Under the pieces are notes generated by a model. The model ran no database searches. It saw only the letters and a program-made list of their open reading frames with translations, and was not told the DNA's origin. Shown here one piece after another: positions 32,354 through 40,698 of a DNA stretch of 64,000 bases (its first letter is position 1; the number at the start of each line of letters is the position of its first letter). The position numbers and the translations under genes are program-made. This DNA is from Lentzea nigeriaca (GTDB lineage: Bacteria > Actinomycetota > Actinomycetes > Mycobacteriales > Pseudonocardiaceae), in assembly GCF_016907955.1 (NCBI RefSeq), contig NZ_JAFBCX010000006.1:434001-498000 (forward strand). Reading direction: 5' to 3'.

Positions 32354-33214
32354 GTGCGGCACATGCTCCGTCCGATCCTTGTTGCGCTCGCGCTTGCCCT
32401 GACCGCGTGCGGCCATGCCGAGACGGCGCAACCACAGGAACCGCCGCGGCACACGCCCGCGGCTGCGCCTCTCGTGGCGACGCCCGAGGTCTGCCCGATG
32501 CCCGACAGCGGATTCGACTGCGAGTTCCAGAAGCGCATCCAGAACGCGAAGAACTACGCCGAGACCAGGCCGGGCATCATCGGCATCGTGCTGCGGGACC
32601 GCAAGACCGGGGCGATGTGGCGCAACGACCACGCGGGCGAGCTGACGTGGACCGCGTCGACGATCAAACTCGCGATGATCGTGAACCTGCTGGAGCGCAA
32701 CAGGTCCGGCAAGATCAAGCTGACCGCCGACGACCGCCGCCTCATGACCGCGATGCTGCACAGTTCCGACGACGACGCGGCGGACACGTTGTGGAAGCGC
32801 TACACCGGCACGACGTTCAACGCCGCGTTCCCCAAGTACGGGATGGCCGATCTGGTGGCCCAACGGGGTTATTCGGCCAACTTTCCCTACTGGGGCTTCG
32901 AGAAGTGCACGACGAACGACCTCGACCGGCTGATCAACTACGTGCTCGACACCGTGCCGGCCGAGGACCGCGCGTACATCGTCGAGCAGATGCGCCAGGT
33001 GGGGCCCGAACAGCAGTGGGGCGTCTGGGGTCCGGACTCCGGCGCAAAGAACGGCTGGTCGGAGGAGGACGGCGGCTGGGTGATGAACTCCGTCGGGTTC
33101 GTCGGGAAGGACGAGCGGTACACGCTCGCCATCATGAACAACCTCAAGGGTGAGGGCGGCTACAACGAGGGCCGCGAGACCGACACGGAGATCACCCGGA
33201 TCCTGTTCCGCTGA
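32354..33214 (+). CDS. Class A beta-lactamase-like serine hydrolase lipoprotein
   Basis: 286 residues. A short signal with lipobox LTAC (C19) marks a lipoprotein. The serine-hydrolase motifs are SxxK as STIK (102-105), an SDN-like SDD (138-140) and KTG-like KNG (232-234). This small divergent group in actinomycetes may be a D,D-peptidase or a weak beta-lactamase; the altered motifs make activity against antibiotics doubtful. GTG at 32354 has GGAGG at ideal spacing; the ATG at 32363 is too far. Ends 23 bp inside the convergent SDR gene. Confidence 0.8.
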   Translation: MRHMLRPILVALALALTACGHAETAQPQEPPRHTPAAAPLVATPEVCPMPDSGFDCEFQKRIQNAKNYAETRPGIIGIVLRDRKTGAMWRNDHAGELTWTASTIKLAMIVNLLERNRSGKIKLTADDRRLMTAMLHSSDDDAADTLWKRYTGTTFNAAFPKYGMADLVAQRGYSANFPYWGFEKCTTNDLDRLINYVLDTVPAEDRAYIVEQMRQVGPEQQWGVWGPDSGAKNGWSEEDGGWVMNSVGFVGKDERYTLAIMNNLKGEGGYNEGRETDTEITRILFR

Positions 33215-33887
33215 CCATCGGCTCGAAGTGGAACGAGCGGATGAAGCAGTCGCGTGGCTGATTCACGGCGAACAACACGCAATCGGCCACGGACTGCGCG
33301 GTCAGAACGCCGTGGCGCGGCGCGTGGTCGTCGTTGTCGAAGTCCGGTGGGTACACCGAGATCACGCGGATTCCCTCCGGCCGCAGCCGTTGCGACATGA
33401 TCTCCGCGTGCCGGCCCTGTCCCGCCTTGGCCGCGTGGAACGCAGCGTGCGCGATGTGTTGCGGGTCACTGCGCGACTCGGCTTCCTGCGACACGATCGT
33501 CACGACGTCCGGACGGTCGGAACGCCGCAGCAACGGCAGGAAGTTCTCGGTCGCCAGCACAGTTCCGGCCGATCCGGACAGGATCGTCCGCACGATGCTC
33601 TCGTCGTCCGCTTCGGACTGTGCGAGAAACGCCGCACCGTTGTTGACCAGTACGTCGACGTGGCCGAGCAGCTGTTCTGCCTGTTCCGCACAGCGCCGGA
33701 CCGACGCCGGATCCGTGAGGTCGCACTGCAGCGCATGGGCGTCCGGTAGTTCGTCGCAGGTGCGTTGCGCGGCAGCGAGATCGCGCGCCGTGACCACGAC
33801 CGTCGCGCCCTGAGCCGCGAACCGCCGCGCGACCGTGCGCCCGAAACCCCTGCCACCACCGGTGATCACGACGTTCACACCGCACAT
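33192..33887 (-). CDS. Short-chain dehydrogenase/reductase with Phe at the catalytic Tyr
   Basis: 231 residues, classical SDR fold: cofactor motif TGGGRGFG (9-16), CDLTDP, VNNGA (81-85), Ser in TIVSQEAE (S133). The active-site YxxxK reads FHAAK (F150, K154), so the proton-donating Tyr is missing although Ser and Lys remain. It may be a non-catalytic or altered SDR. ATG follows GAGG at 7 bases. Divergent from the hypothetical gene at 33940 with a 52-bp gap. Confidence 0.85.
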   Translation of the reverse strand: MCGVNVVITGGGRGFGRTVARRFAAQGATVVVTARDLAAAQRTCDELPDAHALQCDLTDPASVRRCAEQAEQLLGHVDVLVNNGAAFLAQSEADDESIVRTILSGSAGTVLATENFLPLLRRSDRPDVVTIVSQEAESRSDPQHIAHAAFHAAKAGQGRHAEIMSQRLRPEGIRVISVYPPDFDNDDHAPRHGVLTAQSVADCVLFAVNQPRDCFIRSFHFEPMVSGTGSG

Positions 33888-33939
33888 GCTGCAACCTCGA
33901 CCGAGCTGGAGGTCAAGTCGCAGGTGCCGCACTATCGTG

Positions 33940-35118
33940 ATGCGGGTGATCTTCGCGGACCCACTCGGCCCCGGCCACGTCGCCCGGCAGCGCCTCTGTC
34001 GTCCCGGCGAGTCGCTGGTCTGGGCGACGTACCGGCGCACGTTCTACTACGCCGTCGACGGCCTCGACCGGCTCGGCGCGCCCGTCCGGTCGGTGTTCGC
34101 GCGCGGTGCCTCCGCCGTGGGCCGGGGTGTGGGTGAGCTGGCGCTGACGGTCGTCGGTGGCGGCGGCGATTCGGGCGACGACAAGGCTCCCGACGCTGAT
34201 CATCTGGTGTTCGGACCCTCGGGCGAGTCGCTCGCCGTCCGGGCCGTGTCGGGGTTCGATCCGGGTGGGCGCCGGAACCGGTTGTGGGCGTTGACGTCCG
34301 AACGGCTGGTGCTCGCCGTGCGGGTCGAGGCTGCCGAGGTTCCTGCCGAACCCGCCCCGAAGTCGTTGCTGGGCAAGGCGATCGGCTTCGGCAAGGAGGT
34401 CGGCAAGATCCTCGCGGACAACCGCCGCAAGTTCGGCGAGCACGTCGAGGGCGAGCCGGTCGCCGTGCCGGACTTCCGGGTGGCCGTGGAGATTCCGCGC
34501 AACCAGATCGCCGATGTCCAGTCCGGCAAGACGTTGCGGGTGGTCCTGGTCGACGGGTCCGGGTTGGAGTTCCTGCTGGAGGCACCTGCCGTGGCCCAGG
34601 ACGAGGTCGTCACCAGGGAGCTGGCGAAGTTCTGGCTGCGCGGCGACGAACGGCTGGTGCTCGGCCTGCCACCGATCGTCGGCTACGTGGGCGGGATCGT
34701 CGGCGGGTCGTTGCGGGTGCCGTGGACGGCTGTCAGCGCGATGCCGCCGCTCGAACTGGACAAACTCCGGTGGCCGCTGCCCGCGCCCCCGTCACCGCGG
34801 GACTGGATCGACGACCCGACGCTCGGCTACTGGGTCGAGGCACCCAGCACGTCGAGCTCCGCGGTACGGCTGGCCGACCACTTTGCCTTCAGCCGCGGCA
34901 ACGCCCGGCTGGCCGCGAGCGACCAGCGGGTGGCCGTGGTGTACCCGACGCGGCTGTTCGAGGCCAAGCCTGCCGGCGTCTTCACCACGTTCGCGGAGAT
35001 CCCGCGCAGCGCGGTGCGGTCGCTGGAAACCGTGCACGTCGGCCAGAGCCTGCCCGCACGGCCGGTGGTGAGGCTGACCTTCACCGACGGCTCGCGCCTT
35101 GACCTGCGTCAGTCCTGA
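33940..35118 (+). CDS. Hypothetical protein, possible tandem PH-like domains
   Basis: 392 residues, no signal peptide, and only one weakly hydrophobic stretch (VGYVGGIVGGSL). I do not recognise the family. Repeating strands such as RLWALTSERLVLAV, VPDFRVAVEIPRNQIADVQ, TLRVVLVDGSGLEFLLEA and later RLAASDQRVAVVYPTRLFE...FAEIPRSAVRSLE...VRLTFTDGSRLDL resemble two bacterial PH-type sandwiches (strand, turn, IxxVxxV, DGS hairpin). A cytoplasmic or membrane-binding role is possible. It ends 15 bp before the convergent MmcQ gene. Confidence 0.7.
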   Translation: MRVIFADPLGPGHVARQRLCRPGESLVWATYRRTFYYAVDGLDRLGAPVRSVFARGASAVGRGVGELALTVVGGGGDSGDDKAPDADHLVFGPSGESLAVRAVSGFDPGGRRNRLWALTSERLVLAVRVEAAEVPAEPAPKSLLGKAIGFGKEVGKILADNRRKFGEHVEGEPVAVPDFRVAVEIPRNQIADVQSGKTLRVVLVDGSGLEFLLEAPAVAQDEVVTRELAKFWLRGDERLVLGLPPIVGYVGGIVGGSLRVPWTAVSAMPPLELDKLRWPLPAPPSPRDWIDDPTLGYWVEAPSTSSSAVRLADHFAFSRGNARLAASDQRVAVVYPTRLFEAKPAGVFTTFAEIPRSAVRSLETVHVGQSLPARPVVRLTFTDGSRLDLRQS

Positions 35119-35133
35119 ATGGACTGACCCAGG

Positions 35134-35481
35134 TCATCGCGCCAGGTCCGGCACCTGGGCGACGAGGTCCTCCGGCGCCGACAACCGCCACGCCTCGAAC
35201 ACGAGCTCACCGAGCTCGTCGGACTCGACGCCCTCCAGGTACACGACGACCCAGCCGAACCCGCCCGACGTGAACTGCTCCTCGAACACGTCGGGGCGTT
35301 CGGCCACCAGCGCCTGCTGCTCGGACAGCGTCTGCTTGAGCCCGACGGTCTGCGTGCGCGGCCAGAAGTAGCCGAACACCTTGCCCCGCACGCGGAACGT
35401 GTCGTACTGCTGACCGGAGGACCGCTTCGCCTCCGCGAGCGCGTCCACGATCTTGAAGAGTTGCTTGCTCGTCGTCGCCAC
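35134..35481 (-). CDS. MmcQ/YjbR family protein
   Basis: 115 residues with a CyaY/YjbR-like fold: DTFRVRGKVFGYFW, VGLKQTLSEQQALVAERPDVFEEQFTSGGFGWVVVYL. This is the standard MmcQ/YjbR length; the biochemical role is unknown (DNA-binding or stress-linked in some reports). ATG 35481; the DMT exporter stop is 39 bp upstream on the same strand, so the genes may be cotranscribed. Confidence 0.85.
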   Translation of the reverse strand: MATTSKQLFKIVDALAEAKRSSGQQYDTFRVRGKVFGYFWPRTQTVGLKQTLSEQQALVAERPDVFEEQFTSGGFGWVVVYLEGVESDELGELVFEAWRLSAPEDLVAQVPDLAR

Positions 35482-35520
35482 TGCCGACCCCCAAAGCCGA
35501 AGGCAGGCAGTATAAATCGG

Positions 35521-36435
35521 TCAGCGGACGGGTAGGGGTTCGGCGACCGGTGCCGGTGCGGTGCGGCTGCGCTGGGTCAGCACCACGCAGACGAGCACCA
35601 CCACGGCGGTGGCGAGGGCGGGCCAGCCGACCGGTTCGCCGAGGACCGCGGCGGACCACAGCAGCGTCAGGACCGGTTGGGCCAGCTGGATCTGGCCGAT
35701 CTTGGCCACGCCGCCCGCCGCGAGGCCCGCGTACCAGGCGAAGAAGCCCAGGAACATCGAGATCAGCGCCAGGTAGGCGAAGCCGAGCCAGACGACCGGT
35801 GTGGCGCGGGAGAAGTCGGCTGTGTACAGCGAAACCGGGACCGTCACGGGCAACGAGACGACCAGCGCCCAGCAGACGGTCCTGGCGCCGCCCAGTTCGC
35901 GGGCGAGCGCGCCGCCCTCGGCGTAACCCAGGCCGCACAGCACCACCGCGATGAACAGGTAGGCGTCGGCGAGGCTCAGGGAACCCGAGAAACCGCCGCC
36001 GGTCGCCACGAAGGCCACCACCGCGAGCAGGCCCGCGCCGCTGGAGAGCCAGAACGCCGTCGGTGGGCGTTCGGACGCGCGCAGGACGGCCCAGATCGCC
36101 GTCGACATGGGCAGCACGGTGACCACGACGGCGCCGTGGGCGGAAGTCTGAGTGGTGAGAGCCAGTGAGGTGAAGAGCGGGAAGCCGATCACGATGCCCG
36201 CGGCGACGATCACCAGGCGGCGGAGCTGCGCCGCCGACGGGAGCGGAGCGCGGGATAACGCGAGGTAGGCGATCGCCAGGACGGCGGCGACGAGGGCGCG
36301 GCCGAAGGCCACGAACCACGGGTCGAGTCCTGCCACTGCCAGGCGGGTCGCAGGCAGGGAGAAGCTGAAACCCAGGACGCCCAGCGCGCCGAGTGTTACC
36401 CCCGCCGGCACAATAACGTTACTCTTGGCTCTCAT
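35521..36435 (-). CDS. EamA/DMT-family transporter
   Basis: 304 residues, ten spans in two EamA repeats: GALGVLGFSFSLPATRLAVAGLDPWFVAFGRALVAAVLAIAYLAL starts repeat 1, and AYLALISMFLGFFAWYAGLAAGGVAKIGQIQLAQPVLTLLWSAAVLGEPVGW is the classic repeat 2 end. Such carriers export metabolites or amino acids. It is divergently paired with a MocR regulator, so the substrate may be an amine or amino acid linked to PLP chemistry. Its ATG overlaps the regulator ATG by two bases in opposite orientation. Confidence 0.88.
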   Translation of the reverse strand: MRAKSNVIVPAGVTLGALGVLGFSFSLPATRLAVAGLDPWFVAFGRALVAAVLAIAYLALSRAPLPSAAQLRRLVIVAAGIVIGFPLFTSLALTTQTSAHGAVVVTVLPMSTAIWAVLRASERPPTAFWLSSGAGLLAVVAFVATGGGFSGSLSLADAYLFIAVVLCGLGYAEGGALARELGGARTVCWALVVSLPVTVPVSLYTADFSRATPVVWLGFAYLALISMFLGFFAWYAGLAAGGVAKIGQIQLAQPVLTLLWSAAVLGEPVGWPALATAVVVLVCVVLTQRSRTAPAPVAEPLPVR

Positions 36436-36466
36436 GAATGAGGATAACGCAGCCGTCCGCGTTATC
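36414..36466. promoter_or_regulatory. ATAACG repeats and two leaderless promoters around head-to-head start codons
   Basis: TAACGTTA (36414-36421) is followed by GATAACGC (36443-36450) and GCGTTATC (36459-36466), a perfect 8-bp dyad; all share the half-site ATAACG. For the regulator, TACTCT (36420-36425) lies 8 bases before its ATG (36434); for the exporter, TATCCT (minus strand, within 36441-36446) lies 5 bases before its ATG (36435). Both transcripts could be leaderless and each promoter sits within or against the opposite gene. Confidence 0.6.
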
Positions 36467-37828
36467 GAGGATCTGAGAGCTGCGGCACGTGCCGGGCGGG
36501 CGGGCGACCGCATGCCGTCCGTGCGCGACCTGATGGCGCGGCACCGGGCCTCGCCGGCGACCGTGCAGCAGGCGATCCAGCGCGTGGCGGCCGAAGGGCT
36601 CGTCGAGGTGCGGCCGGGGCGGGGCAGTTTCGTCGCCCCGCGTCCGGCCACGAGCGAGCAGGACCTGTCGTGGCAGGCCGTCGCGCTCGGGGAGGGGCGG
36701 CCGGGCGAGGATCTCGTGGCGAACCTCCTCGCGGTGCCGAAACCCGAGGCCATCCCGTTGTCGAGCGGCTACCTCGACCCGGACCTGCAGCCGACCGAGG
36801 CGCTCGGCGCCGCGCTCAGCCGGGCGGCGCGCAGGCCCGCCTCGTGGGGCCGCGTGCCGGTCGAGGGCAAGGAGGAGTTGCGCGCCTGGTTCGCCAAGGA
36901 AGCCGGGGGTGAGCTCAGGGCCGGGGACATGACGGTGTGCGCGGGCGCGCAGGAGGCGCTGGCGACGGTGTTCCGCGGGCTGGCCGACCGCGGTGACACC
37001 GTCCTCGTCGAGTCGCCGACCTACCTCGGTGCCATCGCCGCCGCGCGCGACGCCGGGCTCAAGGTCGTGCCGGTGCCGGCGGACCAGGACGGCGTGCGGC
37101 CGGATCTGCTGCGGGCCGCGTTCGAACGGACCGGCGCGAAGCTCTTCTACTGCCAGCCCCTGCACGCGAACCCGCACGGCGCGGTGCTGTCCGAAGAGCG
37201 GCGGCCCGAGGTCGCGCGGATCGTCCGCGCGGCGGGCGCGTTCCTCGTCGAGGACGACTGGGCACGCGGCTTCACCGTCGACGGCGCCGCACCGCCGACG
37301 CTGGCCTCGCAGGACGCCGACGGGCACGTCGTCTACGTCCGGTCGCTCACCAAGGTCGCGGCGCCGGGGCTGCGGGTCGCGGTGATCGGGGCGCGCGGAC
37401 CAGCGGGCATCCGGCTGAAGAACACGCGGTCCAAACAGGACCTCTACGTCGCGGGCCCGTTGCAGGAGGCCGCGATCGACTTCGTGACGTCGCCGGTGTG
37501 GCGCCGCCACCTGCGCACGCTCCAGCAGTCCCTGCGGGGAAGACGCGACTTCCTGGCTCGCGCGGTCCACGAGCACCTGCCGGAGTTCGAGATCGCTCCG
37601 TCGTCCGGTGGCCTGCACCTGTGGGCGGAGCTGCCGGACGGCGTGGACGACCTGGAGCTGACGGCGGCCGCCGCGGCACGCGACGTCGTGGTGTTTCCGG
37701 GACGGGCGTGGTTCGCCGCTGAACCACGCGGCAGTTTTCTCCGTTTGACCTACGGCGGAGCACCTGAGCACGTGCTCGCCGAGGGTGTGCGGCGGCTGGC
37801 CGACGCCATGGCCGCCGTGCGGCGGTGA
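36434..37828 (+). CDS. MocR-type GntR/aminotransferase regulator
   Basis: 464 residues. N-terminal GntR winged helix (about 1-70: VRVIEDLRAAARAGRAGDRMPSVRDL, SPATVQQAIQRVAAEGLVEVRPGRGSFV), then an aminotransferase fold I domain with the PLP lysine in SLTKVAAPGLR, the Asp in VEDDWARGF and the phosphate-binding GAQEAL. MocR regulators sense PLP plus an amine ligand and bind direct or inverted repeats near the promoter. The ATAACG repeats lie in its own first codons. ATG at 36434 is favoured over TTG 36425. Confidence 0.9.
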   Translation: MNEDNAAVRVIEDLRAAARAGRAGDRMPSVRDLMARHRASPATVQQAIQRVAAEGLVEVRPGRGSFVAPRPATSEQDLSWQAVALGEGRPGEDLVANLLAVPKPEAIPLSSGYLDPDLQPTEALGAALSRAARRPASWGRVPVEGKEELRAWFAKEAGGELRAGDMTVCAGAQEALATVFRGLADRGDTVLVESPTYLGAIAAARDAGLKVVPVPADQDGVRPDLLRAAFERTGAKLFYCQPLHANPHGAVLSEERRPEVARIVRAAGAFLVEDDWARGFTVDGAAPPTLASQDADGHVVYVRSLTKVAAPGLRVAVIGARGPAGIRLKNTRSKQDLYVAGPLQEAAIDFVTSPVWRRHLRTLQQSLRGRRDFLARAVHEHLPEFEIAPSSGGLHLWAELPDGVDDLELTAAAAARDVVVFPGRAWFAAEPRGSFLRLTYGGAPEHVLAEGVRRLADAMAAVRR

Positions 37829-37855
37829 CCGGTTCGGGTGAATGGCATCGTTCAG

Positions 37856-37880
37856 TAACTTGACTCGCTCCAGAAAAGGC
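37856..37880 (+). promoter_or_regulatory. furA promoter/FurA box
   Basis: The A/T-rich run TAACTTGACTCGCTCCAG and AAAAGG directly before furA resembles the AT-rich operator described upstream of furA-katG in mycobacteria and Streptomyces (TTGACT...CCAGAAAAG), which overlaps the promoter and mediates peroxide-sensitive autorepression. Confidence 0.6.
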
Positions 37881-37883
37881 GGC

Positions 37884-38330
37884 ATGGTGTTCCCCGTGCC
37901 CACGGCTTCCGACTTCGAGCGCATGTTGCGTGGAGTGTCACTGCGTGTGACCGCTCCGCGGATAGCTGTGCTGTCCGCGGTGCACGAACACCCGCACGCC
38001 GACACGGACTCGATCATCGGTGTCGTGCGACAGAACCTCGGCGCTGTCTCCCATCAGGCCGTGTACGACGTGCTGCGCGCGTTGACCGGGGCCGGACTGT
38101 TGCGCCGCATCGAGCCGCAGGGCTCGGTCGCGCGTTATGAGGCGCGCGTCGGGGACAACCACCATCACGTCGTGTGCAGATCCTGTGGCGCCATCGCCGA
38201 CGTCGACTGTTCTGTCGGTTCCGCGCCGTGCCTGGACGCATCCGACGACCACGGGTTCGTCATCGACGAGGCCGAGGTCATCTACTGGGGCACCTGCCCC
38301 GAGTGCACGACCGCCGCGAAAAGTTCCTGA
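37884..38330 (+). CDS. furA: FurA-type peroxide-responsive repressor
   Basis: 148 residues from the ATG behind AAAAGGCGGC; a GTG four codons later is possible. N-terminal winged helix (LRVTAPRIAVLSAVHEHPHADTDSI, HQAVYDVLRALTGAGLLRRIEP), then the metal region VGDNHHHVVCRSCG and a final CPEC, giving a structural zinc site CxxC...CxxC. This is the FurA group that represses katG and itself and is relieved by peroxide. katG starts 17 bp downstream. Confidence 0.93.
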   Translation: MVFPVPTASDFERMLRGVSLRVTAPRIAVLSAVHEHPHADTDSIIGVVRQNLGAVSHQAVYDVLRALTGAGLLRRIEPQGSVARYEARVGDNHHHVVCRSCGAIADVDCSVGSAPCLDASDDHGFVIDEAEVIYWGTCPECTTAAKSS

Positions 38331-38347
38331 ACACCGGAAGGATTCCC

Positions 38348-40579
38348 GTGTCCGACAGCACTGACGCCAAGGTGAGCGAGCTGAACGTGGAGGAGGCTGG
38401 CGGCTGCCCGGTCGCACACGGGCGGCTCAGCCACCCCACCGAGGGCGGCGGCAACCGCGACTGGTGGCCCAAGCAGCTCAACCTCCGGATCCTCCGCAAG
38501 CACCCCGTCCAGGCCAACCCCATGGGCGGTGAGTTCGACTACGGCAAGGAGTTCCTGACCGTCGACCTCGACGAGCTGGCGCGCGACGTCGACGCCGTGC
38601 TCACCGAGTCGAAGGACTGGTGGCCCGCGGACTTCGGGCACTACGGCCCGTTCATGATCCGCATGGCGTGGCACAGCGCGGGCACGTACCGCACGCACGA
38701 CGGCCGCGGTGGCGCCGGCGCGGGCATGCAGCGGTTCGCGCCGCTGAACAGCTGGCCGGACAACGGAAACCTGGACAAGGCGCGCCGCCTGCTGTGGCCG
38801 GTCAAGAAGAAGTGGGGCAAGAAGGTCTCCTGGGCCGACCTCATGATCTTCACGGGCAACCGCGCGCTGGAGACCATGGGCTTCAAGACCTTCGGCTTCG
38901 CCGGTGGCCGCGCGGACGTGTGGGAGCCGGACGAGGACGTGTACTGGGGTCCGGAGACCGAGTGGCTCGGCGGCGACGCCCGCTACAGCGGTGAGCGCGA
39001 CCTCGAGTCCCCGCTGGCCGCGGTCCAGATGGGTCTGATCTACGTCAACCCAGAGGGCCCCAACGGCAACCCGGACCCGCTGGCCGCCGCCCGCGACATC
39101 CGCGAGACGTTCGGCCGCATGGGCATGAACGACGAGGAGACCGTCGCGCTCATCGCCGGTGGCCACACCTTCGGCAAGGCGCACGGTGCCGGCGACCCGT
39201 CGCTGGTCGGCGCGGAGCCGGAGGGCGCGCTGATGGACGCGCAGGGCTTCGGCTGGATCAGCACGCACGGCACCGGCAAGGGCCGCGACACGATCACCTC
39301 CGGCCTCGAGGTGACCTGGACGCAGCAGCCCACCAAGTGGACGAACCTGTTCTTCAAGAACCTGTTCCAGTTCGAGTGGGAGCTCACCAAGTCCCCGGCG
39401 GGCGCGCACCAGTGGAAGCCGAAGGACGGCGCGGGCGCCAACACGGTGCCGGACCCCGAGGACGGCACGCTCAACCGCACGCCGATGATGCTGACCACGG
39501 ACCTCGCGCTGCGCTTCGACCCGATCTACGAGCCGATCTCGCGCAAGTTCGCGGAGAGCCACGAGGCGTTCGCCGACGCGTTCGCCCGCGCGTGGTTCAA
39601 GCTGACCCACCGCGACATGGGCCCGATCCAGCGCTACCTCGGCCCGCAGGTGCCGCAGGAGGAGCTGATCTGGCAGGACCGCCTGCCCGTGCGCGACTAC
39701 GAGCTGATCTCCGCTGAGGACGTGGCTTCGTTGAAGGCCAAGATCCTGGAGACGGGTCTCTCGGTGTCGCAGCTGGTCAAGACCGCGTGGGCGTCCGCGT
39801 CGACGTTCCGCCAGAGCGACAAGCGCGGTGGCGCGAACGGTGCCCGCATCCGCCTGGAGCCGCAGCGCAACTGGGAGGTCAACGAGCCGGACGAGCTCGC
39901 CCAGGTCCTGCGTGCGCTGGAAGGCGTGCAGGAGGCGTTCAACAGCTCCGCGACCGGCGGCAAGAAGGTCTCGCTGGCCGACCTGATCGTCCTCGGCGGC
40001 GCCGCGGCGATCGAGCAGGCCGCCAAGGCCGCCGGCCACTCGGTGGAGGTGCCGTTCCTCCCCGGCCGGACCGACGCCACGCAGGAGCAGACCGACGTCG
40101 AGTCGTTCGCGGTGCTGGAGCCCAAGGTCGACGGCTTCCGCAACTACGGCACCAAGGCCAACCCGCTGCCGTCGGAGTACCTGCTGATCGACAAGGCCAA
40201 CCTGCTCGGCCTCTCCGCGCCGGAGATGACCGTGCTCGTCGGTGGCCTGCGGGTGCTGGGTGCGAACCACGGCGGCTCGACCGCCGGCGTGCTCACCCAG
40301 AAGCCGGAGACGCTGACCAACGACTTCTTCGTCAACCTGCTCGACATGGAGACGGAGTGGAAGTCGGTCACCGAGGACCAGGAGAACTTCGAGGGCCGCG
40401 ACCGCGCCACCGGTGCCGTCCGCTGGACCGGCACGCGCAACGACCTGGTGTTCGGCTCGAACTCCGAGCTGCGCGCCCTCGCCGAGGTCTACGCGAGTGA
40501 CGACGCGTCGGAGAAGTTCGTGCAGGACTTCGTCGCCGCGTGGAACAAGGTCATGAACGCGGACCGCTACGACGTCTGA
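38348..40579 (+). CDS. katG: Catalase-peroxidase KatG
   Basis: 743 residues, full length. Distal heme residues R105, W108 and H109 lie in RMAWHSAGTYR; the proximal His is in AGGHTFGKAHGA; the Tyr and Met of the Met-Tyr-Trp adduct are expected in LIYVNPEGPNG and the following helix. The C-terminal half repeats the peroxidase fold without heme. It detoxifies H2O2 and oxidises phenolic donors. GTG follows GGAAGG. Operon with furA; a large hairpin follows. Confidence 0.95.
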   Translation: MSDSTDAKVSELNVEEAGGCPVAHGRLSHPTEGGGNRDWWPKQLNLRILRKHPVQANPMGGEFDYGKEFLTVDLDELARDVDAVLTESKDWWPADFGHYGPFMIRMAWHSAGTYRTHDGRGGAGAGMQRFAPLNSWPDNGNLDKARRLLWPVKKKWGKKVSWADLMIFTGNRALETMGFKTFGFAGGRADVWEPDEDVYWGPETEWLGGDARYSGERDLESPLAAVQMGLIYVNPEGPNGNPDPLAAARDIRETFGRMGMNDEETVALIAGGHTFGKAHGAGDPSLVGAEPEGALMDAQGFGWISTHGTGKGRDTITSGLEVTWTQQPTKWTNLFFKNLFQFEWELTKSPAGAHQWKPKDGAGANTVPDPEDGTLNRTPMMLTTDLALRFDPIYEPISRKFAESHEAFADAFARAWFKLTHRDMGPIQRYLGPQVPQEELIWQDRLPVRDYELISAEDVASLKAKILETGLSVSQLVKTAWASASTFRQSDKRGGANGARIRLEPQRNWEVNEPDELAQVLRALEGVQEAFNSSATGGKKVSLADLIVLGGAAAIEQAAKAAGHSVEVPFLPGRTDATQEQTDVESFAVLEPKVDGFRNYGTKANPLPSEYLLIDKANLLGLSAPEMTVLVGGLRVLGANHGGSTAGVLTQKPETLTNDFFVNLLDMETEWKSVTEDQENFEGRDRATGAVRWTGTRNDLVFGSNSELRALAEVYASDDASEKFVQDFVAAWNKVMNADRYDV

Positions 40580-40593
40580 TCCAGCCCCTCCGG

Positions 40594-40654
40594 GTGCTGT
40601 GATCGGTAGCCGCCGCCCGTATTTCGACGCGGCGGAGGTGGCCGATCACAGCAC
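40594..40654 (+). terminator. Compound hairpin after katG
   Basis: Outer arms GTGCTGTGATCGG (40594-40606) and CCGATCACAGCAC (40642-40654) are perfectly complementary; an inner stem CCGCCGC (40610-40616)/GCGGCGG (40629-40635) nests inside. Predicted to be a strong terminator 14 bp after the katG stop. Confidence 0.75.
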
Positions 40655-40657
40655 CGC

Positions 40658-40689
40658 GTACCCCAGGCCACTCCCCCGGCCTGGGGTAC
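40658..40689. promoter_or_regulatory. 12-bp perfect inverted repeat before the amidohydrolase start
   Basis: GTACCCCAGGCC (40658-40669) and GGCCTGGGGTAC (40678-40689), loop 8 bases, end 9 bases before the ATG at 40699. The right arm contains the only GGGG that could serve as ribosome binding site. Operator, attenuator or second terminator stem. Confidence 0.45.
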
Positions 40690-40698
40690 CGTCGTCTC

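Noticed and set aside
32354..33214. Functional class A beta-lactamase
   Set aside because: The SDN and KTG motifs are altered (SDD, KNG), and the group is more likely a D,D-peptidase-like lipoprotein.
36419..38017. Open frame opposite the MocR gene
   Set aside because: Arg-rich antisense translation; MocR motifs on the plus strand are complete.
38282..40270. 662-codon open frame antisense to katG
   Set aside because: Shadow of katG third-position GC bias; no recognisable domain.
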